Position numbers and translations under genes: made by a program. Below the pieces are notes generated by a model. The model had not been told where the DNA came from, ran no database searches, and worked only from the letters and a program-made list of their open reading frames with translations. DNA of 64,000 nucleotides. Source: Rhodospirillales bacterium. Lineage in GTDB: Bacteria > Pseudomonadota > Alphaproteobacteria > SMXQ01. This document shows positions 1 to 7,360 of this stretch, one piece after another; position 1 is the stretch's first letter; each line of letters starts with the position of its first letter. The DNA is taken from contig JABIXC010000003.1 in the NCBI GenBank assembly GCA_018666775.1, positions 1-64,000 of the forward strand, read 5' to 3'.

Positions 1-316
1 AGGGAAAGGATCAAACGGAAAACCATGGAAACCCGGCGCTTGCAATACCGCAAATACGCCGCTTAATATGATCAACCAGATGGGCCAGACCCTCTCTTAG
101 ATCAGGCCGCCAGATGTTCCATTTTATATGACGACGGACACACCCATACATATAAGAACTTGTTGATGTCATAACAATGGATGAACAAGATAGGGACGAT
201 AAATCCCTGTTTTCAAAAATAGGATTAAACGCCTGTTTTCGCGGCAAAACCATGGAAACATTGGACATAACGGCCTAGTCTATGGCCAACACATAAACTG
301 AAGCAGGCATATATAA
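1..316. other. Left-edge stretch with no supported gene
   Basis: I cannot support a gene here. One plus-strand frame is open from the window edge to a stop at 64-66 and could be the tail of a gene lying outside, but its roughly 20 residues match nothing I know. An 85-codon minus-strand frame (11-268) has no recognisable domain. A 14-base sequence, AAAACCATGGAAAC, occurs exactly twice (19-32 and 246-259). The promoter of the downstream cobS-like gene presumably lies in the right half. Confidence 0.4.
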
Positions 317-1195
317 ATGGCCAAAGCCGCAAAAAAAGGCCCCGGGCGCAAGAAACCGACAGATGGTGATACAGATCGCGATACAGATCGCGATATTGGG
401 GCTTTAGGGGGCATCGATATTGTTGGCACGCTTTCTGGCTGGTCCGAGGCGGTCACTGTTTCCGCAATGGCCCTGATTGCCCCACCCCTTTTGATGATCG
501 GGGTGAAACCGGCCAAGCCCAAAAAGGGACAATTGGGCCGCATGGTGCGGGGGTTCCCCATCGTCGGCTTAGGGGTTGGGCTGTTTTCCGCCCTGATTTA
601 TGCCTTGCTGAATGGCCTGAATTTACCGCCCGTGCTTGCCGCAATTTTAGCCGTTAGCACGATGATTTATTGCGGCGGCGCTTCCAGCGAAGGCGGGCTT
701 GCCCGCATGGCGGATGCCTTGGTCGCGGGGGGTTCAAAAACACAGCACCTAAGCAATCTTAAAGCCGAACAATTTGGCAGTTACGGCACCATTGTTTTGG
801 TAATTTCGTTTTCTGTTCGTGTTGCAGCAATCGCCCTGATTGCCTCTCCGGGCGCCGTAACGGCGGCCCTTGGGGCATCCTGTGCGGCATCCTGGGCCGT
901 TATGGCCGTTGCCCTTCATTATTTGCCCCCCGCTAAAAAAACCGGCTTTACGGCAATGGCCGGACGTCCCGATTGGAACCAGATGATTCTAACCATCATG
1001 CTGGGTGCCGCCATTGCGCTGTTTTTCCTAAAACCCGTTGTTGGCATTGTCGCCCTTGCGGTTGGGGCCTTAGGCGCGTTTAAATTTTTCTGGTTTGCCC
1101 GTGAAAAATTTGGCGGGATAACCGGCGACACCCTTGGTGCCATTCAGCAAGGCGCGGAACTGGGCATGCTGCTGGCCATTGTTGCCCTGATCTGA
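317..1195 (+). CDS. cobS: CobS-like adenosylcobinamide-GDP ribazoletransferase, degenerate motif
   Basis: This is a multi-pass membrane protein of 292 residues. CobS joins adenosylcobinamide-GDP to alpha-ribazole (phosphate) in the last stage of cobalamin synthesis. The overall pattern fits: hydrophobic helices, a Gly-Ser-Tyr-Gly/Arg-Val-Ala-Ala stretch in the middle, and the C-terminal signature GGITGDTLGA at about residue 266. The N-terminal 35 residues are hydrophilic and contain a small DTDR tandem repeat from a 12-bp DNA duplication. The normally conserved acidic motif (H-x-D-G-L-A-D-T-A-D-G) is replaced near residues 119-135 by CGGASSEGGLARMADAL, so two Asp and the His are gone. The histidine phosphatase gene follows after 10 bp. 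Family assignment is good; activity is uncertain. Confidence 0.75.
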   Translation: MAKAAKKGPGRKKPTDGDTDRDTDRDIGALGGIDIVGTLSGWSEAVTVSAMALIAPPLLMIGVKPAKPKKGQLGRMVRGFPIVGLGVGLFSALIYALLNGLNLPPVLAAILAVSTMIYCGGASSEGGLARMADALVAGGSKTQHLSNLKAEQFGSYGTIVLVISFSVRVAAIALIASPGAVTAALGASCAASWAVMAVALHYLPPAKKTGFTAMAGRPDWNQMILTIMLGAAIALFFLKPVVGIVALAVGALGAFKFFWFAREKFGGITGDTLGAIQQGAELGMLLAIVALI

Positions 1196-1205
1196 TGCCG
1201 CGCCC

Positions 1206-1907
1206 ATGAGCCCTAAAACGACCACCAAAACAAAAACGACCAGGTGGTGGTGGATCAGACACGCCCCCGTCGATAACCCGGAACGACGCCTATACGGTCA
1301 AAGCGACATCGATGCCATCGTGTCGGATACAGATGATTTTAAACAACTGGCGAAACATCTTCCCAGTGATGGGGTCTGGGTCGCATCGCACCTAAAGCGC
1401 ACCCATCAAACCGCCCAGGCAATTATCCCCCATTTCAAAGCGCGCGGACATAACGCCCCTGAACTTTTGACCCATCCAGAACTCGCTGAACAAAACTTCG
1501 GCGACTGGCAAGGCATGACCTATAACGAATTAAAAGCCCATTTAGGTGATGGATTTGATGATTTCTGGAAAGCTCCGGCGAGAGCCCAACCGCCCGCAGG
1601 CGAGAGTTTTGCTGCCGTTATAAACCGGGTCCAATGCATAACAGACCAATTAAACCGCACCCATGAAGGCAGCGACATTATCGCATTTGCCCATGGCGGA
1701 TCCATTCGCGCCGCATTGGCCGTGGCCCTTGGCCTTGACCCGGATGCCGCCTTGAATTTTCAAATCGATACCCTGTCGCTCACCCGGATTGATCACATCT
1801 TGCCCGGCGACAACCCACCTTCTGGGTCCGTTCAGCCCTGGCGCATTGGCGTCGTCAACCACAGCCCAACGCCCGGGGTGCCCAAGATCATGCATCCTCG
1901 CGGTTAA
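1206..1907 (+). CDS. cobC: Histidine phosphatase, probable alpha-ribazole phosphatase
   Basis: A 233-residue member of the phosphoglycerate mutase-like branch of histidine phosphatases. CobC removes phosphate from alpha-ribazole-5-phosphate (or cobalamin phosphate). The catalytic RHA motif is at about residues 18-20, followed by the YGQSD segment typical of alphaproteobacterial CobC. A second part of the active site is seen in AFAHGGSIRA near residue 163, and the acidic E-x-x-F-G-D-W-Q-G segment lies between them. The ATG is 10 bp after the cobS stop, so the two genes are probably one transcript. Other histidine phosphatases look similar, so the specific role rests mainly on its cob neighbours. 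Confidence 0.75.
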   Translation: MSPKTTTKTKTTRWWWIRHAPVDNPERRLYGQSDIDAIVSDTDDFKQLAKHLPSDGVWVASHLKRTHQTAQAIIPHFKARGHNAPELLTHPELAEQNFGDWQGMTYNELKAHLGDGFDDFWKAPARAQPPAGESFAAVINRVQCITDQLNRTHEGSDIIAFAHGGSIRAALAVALGLDPDAALNFQIDTLSLTRIDHILPGDNPPSGSVQPWRIGVVNHSPTPGVPKIMHPRG

Positions 1908-1946
1908 ACGTATGTGTTAAATTTTGGTGGGTTAAATTTTGATGGG

Positions 1947-2957
1947 TTAAACCACAAGCCTGAACAACAGCAATCCAGCCACAATGCTGGCATGGACCAA
2001 ACAGCCAACAATAGAAAGATATAAGGCGCGCCGAATGTCGTCATACCCGGCACGCGCGCGCCCATCCCCAATCCAGTTGTTTTGAAGCACGCCCGCATAA
2101 CGGCTGGATGGCCCACAGAGCGCCAGCCCCAATATTCCGGCCGTCACCCCCAGAATCCATCCCCCGGCAAATGCCGGGTGGCGGCTGCCATCGGTTAACA
2201 TCACCGAAAGACCCTTTTTAAGGCTCGCATGGGGCACAAAAAATCCCGCAACCAATAACAAGATGGCCGCAATGCGTGACGGGAAAAAATGGAAAACGCC
2301 ATCCAGCCGGGCGGCTGCCATAGAGAAGGCTTCGGCCCGGCCACCAATAGAATTCAGCGCCCCGGCCATAACACAGACGGACCAGTAAACCACCAATCCC
2401 GGCAGGCCTAAAAGAACAAACCAGAACACCGGCCCGATCACAGATCGACCAAATGCCAATGTCCCTTCTTCGATGGCAAAGCGAACGCAGCCGTATTTAT
2501 CCATTTCACGATCGTAGCCCGGCCACAACCCGGCAAAAATTTCGCGCGCAACATCTGGGCCAGATTTATGCAATTCACGCCCCACACGGCGCAACGGGAA
2601 CAAAACCCGCCTTTGGCCAACAACCAGAAAGAGCAGCAGAAATTCCAGACCCCACCCATATGGAACATGGTGGGCAATCCACCAAAGGCCTAACCCGACC
2701 CCAATGCTGAAGCTCAGGGCAATCAACGCAACAATGGCACCCCGAACAACGCGGTTGGCTTCTGATCGATTTTCCCGGTTAAGCTTTTTTTCAAGCCAAA
2801 TAAAAATGCTGCCTACCCCACGGTGGGGTGAATTCCAGGATTTTGGGCCCAATGAAAACCCTGGTACGCTCACCACGAAATCAAGGGCCAGGGCGGCCAG
2901 CAAAAGAAGCAGGGATGTGCCGCCGGAAATCCCGATGAGCGGTGAATAGTCGAGCAT
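1947..2957 (-). CDS. cobD: CobD/CbiB-like membrane protein, divergent
   Basis: A 336-residue membrane protein. CobD/CbiB attaches the aminopropanol(-phosphate) arm to adenosylcobyric acid. Alignable landmarks are an N-terminal S-P-H-R-G-V-G segment (normally H-P-V-x-x-x-G), GPVFWFVLLGLPG in the middle, AAARLD, and the C-terminal WIGDG followed by DIRRAL. Several conserved pieces have changed: the E-S-x-A-E-N-x-S-D-G motif is EEGTLAFGRSVIG here, Y-K-A-x-N-T is YWSVCV, and S-P-N-x-G-W is AFAGGW. Family membership is likely but the active-site signature is degenerate, as in the nearby CobS-like protein. It converges on cobC and is divergent from cobA. Confidence 0.7.
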   Translation of the reverse strand: MLDYSPLIGISGGTSLLLLLAALALDFVVSVPGFSLGPKSWNSPHRGVGSIFIWLEKKLNRENRSEANRVVRGAIVALIALSFSIGVGLGLWWIAHHVPYGWGLEFLLLFLVVGQRRVLFPLRRVGRELHKSGPDVAREIFAGLWPGYDREMDKYGCVRFAIEEGTLAFGRSVIGPVFWFVLLGLPGLVVYWSVCVMAGALNSIGGRAEAFSMAAARLDGVFHFFPSRIAAILLLVAGFFVPHASLKKGLSVMLTDGSRHPAFAGGWILGVTAGILGLALCGPSSRYAGVLQNNWIGDGRARAGYDDIRRALYLSIVGCLVHASIVAGLLLFRLVV

Positions 2958-2992
2958 TTTTCCAACCTATACGCGATATTTTCACCCAAACT

Positions 2993-3026
2993 ACCCACTT
3001 GGACGATGTGGGTAAACCCACTTGGA
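2993..3026. repeat. Direct repeat and overlapping dyad between cobD and cobA
   Basis: ACCCACTTGGA occurs at 2993-3003 and again at 3016-3026. A GTGGGT at 3008-3013 lies between them and is the inverse complement of the ACCCAC half of both copies. The element sits in the 157-bp divergent cobD/cobA promoter region and looks like an operator. I do not recognise the protein that would bind it. Confidence 0.5.
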
Positions 3027-3114
3027 TCATTTGCCCCCTTCGATGATTGCCCTTTCTTCAACCCTGTCATAGGCTGGCCGGGAATTTTCGTTAAATTCAA
3101 CACCGGAAACACAC

Positions 3115-3948
3115 ATGCCCGAAAAGCATCCCAAAGACATGGAACACGAAACCGATGATCTGGCCTTGCCCCAGATTGAGCCCGGCTGGGTGTGGCTGGT
3201 TGGGGCCGGGCCCGGGGACCCGGGTCTTTTGACCCTTTTGGGCTTGGCCGCCCTGCGGTCCGCCGATGTGATCGTTTACGATGCGTTGGTCAGTGATGCG
3301 GTTTTGGCTTTGGCCTCACCTGAGACAGAACGGGTCTTTGCCGGAAAACGGGGGGGGCGGCCATCTGCCGATCAACAAGATATTTCCCGGAAACTGGTGG
3401 AACTGGCAAAGGACGGGCGGCGTGTGTTGCGGCTTAAAGGCGGAGACCCCTGCATTTTTGGCCGCGGTGGTGAAGAAGCACAGACCCTGGCCCAGGCATC
3501 GGTCCCCTTTCGCATGGTGCCGGGGATCACGGCGGGGATCGGGGGGCTGGCCTATGCCGGCATTCCAGCAACCCATCGCGACACCAATACCGCCATCACC
3601 TTTATCACCGGCCATGCCAGTGATGGCCATGTGCCAGACAATCTGAATTGGGAGGCGCTGGCAAAATCTGCGCAGGTTTTGGTGCTTTATATGGCCCTTG
3701 GCCATATTGAACACATTGCCAAGCTCTTGATGGATGCCGGGCGCGATACGGATGAACCGGTTTGTGTCATCAGCAATGCCACCCTGGCCAATCAAAAGGT
3801 TCTGGATACAACCCTGATCAATGCCGCCGCCGACATCCAAAAAGCGGTAATGTTGCCACCCGCCGTCGTGGTTATTGGTGCCAATGTCGGGTTGCGCGCA
3901 CCCCTTGATTGGATTGGGGCGCTTGGAAATGGGCAAAACATCCCATGA
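3115..3948 (+). CDS. cobA: Uroporphyrinogen-III C-methyltransferase
   Basis: A 277-residue SUMT that methylates uroporphyrinogen III at C2 and C7 with SAM, giving precorrin-2, the branch point to cobalamin and sirohaem. The glycine-rich SAM site VGAGPGDPGLLT is at about residues 25-36. VLRLKGGDPCIFGRGGEE, VPGITAG and the A-G-I-P-x-T-H-R segment follow in the usual order. It is a stand-alone SUMT with no CysG siroheme-synthase or HemD fusion. Its TGA overlaps the ATG of the next gene (ATGA at 3945-3948), which suggests translational coupling with the cysteine-cluster protein. The start ATG has a modest GGAA ribosome-binding site. Confidence 0.93.
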   Translation: MPEKHPKDMEHETDDLALPQIEPGWVWLVGAGPGDPGLLTLLGLAALRSADVIVYDALVSDAVLALASPETERVFAGKRGGRPSADQQDISRKLVELAKDGRRVLRLKGGDPCIFGRGGEEAQTLAQASVPFRMVPGITAGIGGLAYAGIPATHRDTNTAITFITGHASDGHVPDNLNWEALAKSAQVLVLYMALGHIEHIAKLLMDAGRDTDEPVCVISNATLANQKVLDTTLINAAADIQKAVMLPPAVVVIGANVGLRAPLDWIGALGNGQNIP

Positions 3949-4394
3949 CGGAAAAAACAGACATCCCCTTTTGGAAACGCAAGACCCTGACGGAAATGAC
4001 CCGCGACGAATGGGAATCCCTTTGTGATGGCTGTGGAAAATGCTGCCTTTTAAAGCTTGAGGACTGGGATACCGCAGAAGTCTCATACACCTCTGTCGCA
4101 TGTCGTGGCCTGGATTCCAAAACCTGCCAATGCAAATTTTATGATCGGCGCAAAGAAGAAGTATCCGATTGCATCGTTCTGCGCCCGGCAATGGTGCCGG
4201 GCTTTCCGTGGCTGCCCAGCACCTGTGCGTATCGATTGATTCATGAAGGCAAAGATTTGGAAGATTGGCACCCTTTGGTATCTGGTGATCCACAATCCGT
4301 CCATCGTGCCGGCATCTCTGTGAAGGGAAAAACCGTCGACGAAGAAGAAGCCGGAGACGAACTTGATGACTACATTGTCAAATGGCCTGAATAA
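3945..4394 (+). CDS. YcgN/UPF0260 cysteine-cluster protein
   Basis: A 149-residue protein of the UPF0260 (YcgN) family within the zinc/iron-chelating YkgJ-like group. Near the N-terminus it has C-D-G-C-G-K-C-C, a C-x2-C-x2-CC cluster. More cysteines follow in CRGLDSKTCQCKFY, DCIVLRP and STCAYR, so up to nine could bind metal. The biochemical role is unknown for the family. I chose the ATG at 3945 because it overlaps the cobA stop as ATGA and because family members begin about 20 residues before the cluster. Coupling to cobA might mean a role in tetrapyrrole or metal handling, but that is inference. Confidence 0.8.
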   Translation: MTEKTDIPFWKRKTLTEMTRDEWESLCDGCGKCCLLKLEDWDTAEVSYTSVACRGLDSKTCQCKFYDRRKEEVSDCIVLRPAMVPGFPWLPSTCAYRLIHEGKDLEDWHPLVSGDPQSVHRAGISVKGKTVDEEEAGDELDDYIVKWPE

Positions 4395-4444
4395 CTTTTC
4401 ACCTGATGGCTTTTCAAATGCCCCCGATCAGGTACACTCAGAAC

Positions 4445-5368
4445 ATGGTTGATAACGCTGCCCCCATTAAAGGCGTCCTTGCTGCGGCACTGACTGCGCT
4501 GGATGAAAATTTTTCCCCGGATTCTAAACTGACCGCCGATCACTGCCATTGGCTTTTGGCCAATGGGTGCAATGGCATTGGGCTTTTGGGCACCACAGGA
4601 GAAGCATTTTCATTTTCGGCATCTGAGCGCATGCGCCTTTTAGAAGGCGTTATCGATCAGGGCATCCCGCCAGATCGCCTTATTGTCGGAACAGGGGCTG
4701 CCGCCCTTGACGATGCCATCACCCTGACGGCACATGCAACAAGCCTTGGCTGCGTGGGATGTCTGGTGGTGCCGCCCTTTTATTTTAAAAATATCAGCGA
4801 CGATGGCCTTTATGCGGCTTATGACGAAATCATCACCCGCGTCGATAACCCCGCCCTCAGGCTTTATCTCTATAACTTCCCTCAAACCTCTGCGGTGCCC
4901 ATCACGCGCAACGTTATTGACCGTTTGATCAAGACCTGGCCTGACACCATTGCCGGACTAAAAGATTCATCCGCATCTGTTGAAAACATGGTGGGGTTGG
5001 CACGGGACTATCCTGAACTCAGCATCTATTCCGGCACAGAAAGACTGCTTTTGGACATATTAGAAGCTGGCGGAAAGGGCTGCATTGCGGCAGGTGCCAA
5101 TATTACCGCCCCTGCCATTGCCGCACTGTATAGCGAATGGGAAAAATCCGGCGCAAGCCCTGCTGCCTTTAAGGCCCAGGAAAAAGTATCTGCCTTGCGC
5201 GATGTTTTTGATGGCATTTCCATGATTCCAGCCATGAAACTGCTTTTGGCGCGACATTTAAACCTGCCCCGATGGGCACAGGTGGTGCCCCCCATGGTGC
5301 CAATCACTGATGATGGCATCGATGCCTTTATGGCCCATGCCAAATCCGGCGGGGTGGTACTGTCATGA
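4445..5368 (+). CDS. Dihydrodipicolinate synthase-family aldolase
   Basis: A 307-residue class I aldolase of the DapA/NanA superfamily. The G-x-T-G-E motif GTTGEA is near residue 40. The catalytic Tyr is in YLYNFP (about 135-140) and the Schiff-base Lys in AGLKDSS (about 165-171). Many family members are not lysine biosynthetic enzymes but act on other keto-acids, and nothing here settles the substrate. The context (an unknown cysteine protein and a metallopeptidase) is not that of lysine genes. I prefer the ATG at 4445; an in-frame ATG at 4406 would add 13 residues that the family lacks. Its stop overlaps the next start (ATGA). Confidence 0.85.
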   Translation: MVDNAAPIKGVLAAALTALDENFSPDSKLTADHCHWLLANGCNGIGLLGTTGEAFSFSASERMRLLEGVIDQGIPPDRLIVGTGAAALDDAITLTAHATSLGCVGCLVVPPFYFKNISDDGLYAAYDEIITRVDNPALRLYLYNFPQTSAVPITRNVIDRLIKTWPDTIAGLKDSSASVENMVGLARDYPELSIYSGTERLLLDILEAGGKGCIAAGANITAPAIAALYSEWEKSGASPAAFKAQEKVSALRDVFDGISMIPAMKLLLARHLNLPRWAQVVPPMVPITDDGIDAFMAHAKSGGVVLS

Positions 5369-6075
5369 GCAATGCCAAACCCGCGCGCGAAGATGTCTTG
5401 AACATAGATGGGCGAAAAATATGCCTGCGCTCCCATCATCACCGCAAAGCACGGCATATGATTTTGCGCATTGATGCCAAAGCGGACTGCGTCCTCCTGA
5501 CCCTGCCGCGCAGCGTGTCCTATACATCAGGCATTAAATTTGCTCGTGAAAAAAGCGATTGGTTTATTCGACGCCTTGATTCACTGCCCCCGCTCACCCC
5601 ATTTGCTGATGAATCCCTGATTCCATTTCAGGGCGAAAAACTGTGTATTCGCTATTTTCCATTGGCCGGTGCCGCGCCCATTTTTGATCAAAATATTCTC
5701 TACGTTCCAGGCCCCGAACATAAAATGGCCGACAGCGTGCGGGGATGGCTCCGGCACGAAGCGCAGCAATTGATGGCAACCTTAAGTGCCAGCAAGGCTG
5801 AAAAAATTGGCCGCCCCCCGCCACCAATCCGTCTAAACGATCCCCGGTCCCGTTGGGGCAGCTGTTCTGAGACGGGGCGGATTAATTTTTCATGGCGCCT
5901 GATTATGGCGCCCAAGATCGTCCTTGAATACGTTGTCGCCCATGAGGTCGCCCATCTGGAAGAATTGAACCACGGCAAACAGTTTGAAAAAATCGTCCGC
6001 AGCCTGACCGAAAATGTTGACGAAGCCCGGGACTGGCTGACCGAAGAAGGCACCGGGCTGTTGCGCTATGGCTGA
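5365..6075 (+). CDS. YgjP-type (DUF45) zinc metallopeptidase
   Basis: A 236-residue protein of the YgjP/SprT-like M48-related family. The zinc motif H-E-V-A-H (HEVAHLEELNH) lies at about residue 193, with the third His in the LNHG segment. The preceding SRWGSCSETGRINFSWRL stretch is the family hallmark. Physiological substrates are not established. It overlaps the aldolase gene by 4 bp, so the two are likely co-transcribed. The 3' end is unusual: the last codons and the stop form the first copy of a 19-bp dyad repeated 30 bp further on, part of the leader of the next gene. Confidence 0.87.
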   Translation: MSNAKPAREDVLNIDGRKICLRSHHHRKARHMILRIDAKADCVLLTLPRSVSYTSGIKFAREKSDWFIRRLDSLPPLTPFADESLIPFQGEKLCIRYFPLAGAAPIFDQNILYVPGPEHKMADSVRGWLRHEAQQLMATLSASKAEKIGRPPPPIRLNDPRSRWGSCSETGRINFSWRLIMAPKIVLEYVVAHEVAHLEELNHGKQFEKIVRSLTENVDEARDWLTEEGTGLLRYG

Positions 6076-6157
6076 GCGCACCTCGCCCAAGTGCGCTATG
6101 GCTGAGCGCATTGCTGCACCCAAAATTGGTTACATCGCGCAATAGCGCGGGTTTTTT
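6062..6157 (+). promoter_or_regulatory. Attenuator-like leader: two repeated dyads, short ORF, terminator
   Basis: TGCGCTATGGCTGAGCGCA occurs at 6062-6080 and 6092-6110, and each copy is itself a dyad (TGCGCT/AGCGCA). The right arm of copy one plus one base (AGCGCAC, 6075-6081) is also complementary to GTGCGCT (6091-6097), so alternative hairpins exclude each other. Both copies contain an in-frame ATG. The reading frame from 6068 runs 25 codons to a TAG at 6143-6145 inside the terminator hairpin. The efflux-pump ATG follows at 6161. The layout resembles ribosome-dependent attenuation of resistance genes; that function is inferred. Confidence 0.45.
6136..6157 (+). terminator. Intrinsic terminator abutting the efflux-pump start
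   Basis: A CGCGC/GCGCG stem (6136-6140 and 6145-6149) with an AATA loop is followed by GG and six T (6152-6157), only 3 bp before the ATG at 6161. The stem is short but all G/C. It ends the upstream gene and could gate the downstream one. Confidence 0.6.
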
Positions 6158-6160
6158 CTT

Positions 6161-7360
6161 ATGTCCCGTCTCCGGCCTGAATCCCTTTCCATGACCCTGC
6201 TTCTGACGGCGCTGATCGCCATCGGGGCGATGTCCATTAACATGACCCTGCCCGCCCTTCCTGCTATGGCCGAAGTATTCGGCGTTGCCGGCGGGATCGT
6301 GCTGATGACCGTTGCCCTGTTTTCCTTTGGCTTTGCAGTGGGGCAATTGTTCTATGGCGCCGTGTCAGACCGCTTTGGTCGCCGCCCGGTGTTGTTGGTG
6401 GGCACGTTGCTTTATACGGCCACCTCCCTTGCCTGTTATCTGGCACCCAACATTGAAACCCTGATCATTGCCCGCCTGCTTCAAGGGTTGGCCGCTGCTT
6501 CCGCCCAGGTTTTGGCCCGGGCCATTGTGCGCGACATCTATACCCCCAATGAGGCCGCAAAAGTTCTTTCCCTGATTGCTGCCGTTTTTACCATCACCCC
6601 TGCCTTTGCCCCGCTGATCGGCGGGGTGTTACAGGCATGGCTAGGCTGGCGATCCATCTTTGCCGTGTTGACGGGGTTCAGCACCATCTTGGTTTTGGCC
6701 GTGTTTTTTGGCCTGAATGAGAGTCTAAAGCGCCTGGACCCCGAAGCGCTGCGCCCCACGCGCCTGATGACCAATACCGCTGCATTGCTTAAAAACCGGA
6801 CCTTTTTAGGCTACACCCTTGTCTTTTCTGCTGTTTTTGCAGCGATGTTCGGATTCCATTCCGGATCGTCCTTTGTTTTCATTAAATTGCTGGGGTATGG
6901 GCCCGAAGCCTATGGTGTGTTGTTCATGACCGTGATTGGCGGGTATTTGGTCGGCACTGTTTTGTCCATGAAGATCACCCTGACCATTGGCTATCAGCGG
7001 CTGGTCTGGATTGGCATGATGATCTGCCTATGCGCCAGCGCCACCATGTTGGCCTTGACGCTGCTGGCACCCCTTGGGGTTTTGATCCTCATCATCCCGC
7101 AATTTATATTCATGATCGGTGTTGGGCTTGCCCTGCCCAACTCTCTGGCCGGGGCCATGGCACCATTTCCAGACAAAGCGGGGTCATCAGCCGCTTTGAT
7201 CGGATTTTTCCAACAAGCAAGCGGCGGCGCCATGGTGGCAAGTCTTGGGGCGCTCAGCACCGACAGTGCCGTGCCCATGGTGGCCTGTGTTTTCTCAGGG
7301 ACCGTCATCGCAGTTCTGGCCCTAATCGTGATCGTTCCCCGGACCCCGTCCGGGGCTTAA
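6161..7360 (+). CDS. Bcr/CflA-family MFS drug efflux transporter
   Basis: A 399-residue major facilitator with 12 likely membrane helices. Members export drugs such as bicyclomycin, chloramphenicol or sulfonamides. The first helix ends in NMTLPALPAM (the family's D-M-Y-L-P-A-L-P). The MFS motif between helices 2 and 3 reads GAVSDRFGRRPVLL at about residues 66-79, and the drug/H+ antiporter motif C region (TPAFAPLIGGVL) is near 145. The ATG at 6161 follows a terminator T-run with no ribosome-binding site. An in-frame ATG at 6191 would remove 10 residues before helix 1 and may be the real start. The stop overlaps the convergent PBP gene by 4 bp. Confidence 0.88.
   Translation: MSRLRPESLSMTLLLTALIAIGAMSINMTLPALPAMAEVFGVAGGIVLMTVALFSFGFAVGQLFYGAVSDRFGRRPVLLVGTLLYTATSLACYLAPNIETLIIARLLQGLAAASAQVLARAIVRDIYTPNEAAKVLSLIAAVFTITPAFAPLIGGVLQAWLGWRSIFAVLTGFSTILVLAVFFGLNESLKRLDPEALRPTRLMTNTAALLKNRTFLGYTLVFSAVFAAMFGFHSGSSFVFIKLLGYGPEAYGVLFMTVIGGYLVGTVLSMKITLTIGYQRLVWIGMMICLCASATMLALTLLAPLGVLILIIPQFIFMIGVGLALPNSLAGAMAPFPDKAGSSAALIGFFQQASGGAMVASLGALSTDSAVPMVACVFSGTVIAVLALIVIVPRTPSGA

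Noticed and set aside
11-268. An 85-codon minus-strand frame at the left edge
   Set aside because: No domain, no ribosome-binding site and no neighbour logic; its composition looks like chance.
2958-3114. Cobalamin riboswitch before cobA or cobD
   Set aside because: The gap is short and I find no B12-box or the conserved core; only the ACCCACTTGGA repeat stands out.
3316-4293. A 325-codon frame antisense to cobA and the YcgN-type gene
   Set aside because: It is the complement of two clear plus-strand genes with intact motifs and shows no domain of its own.
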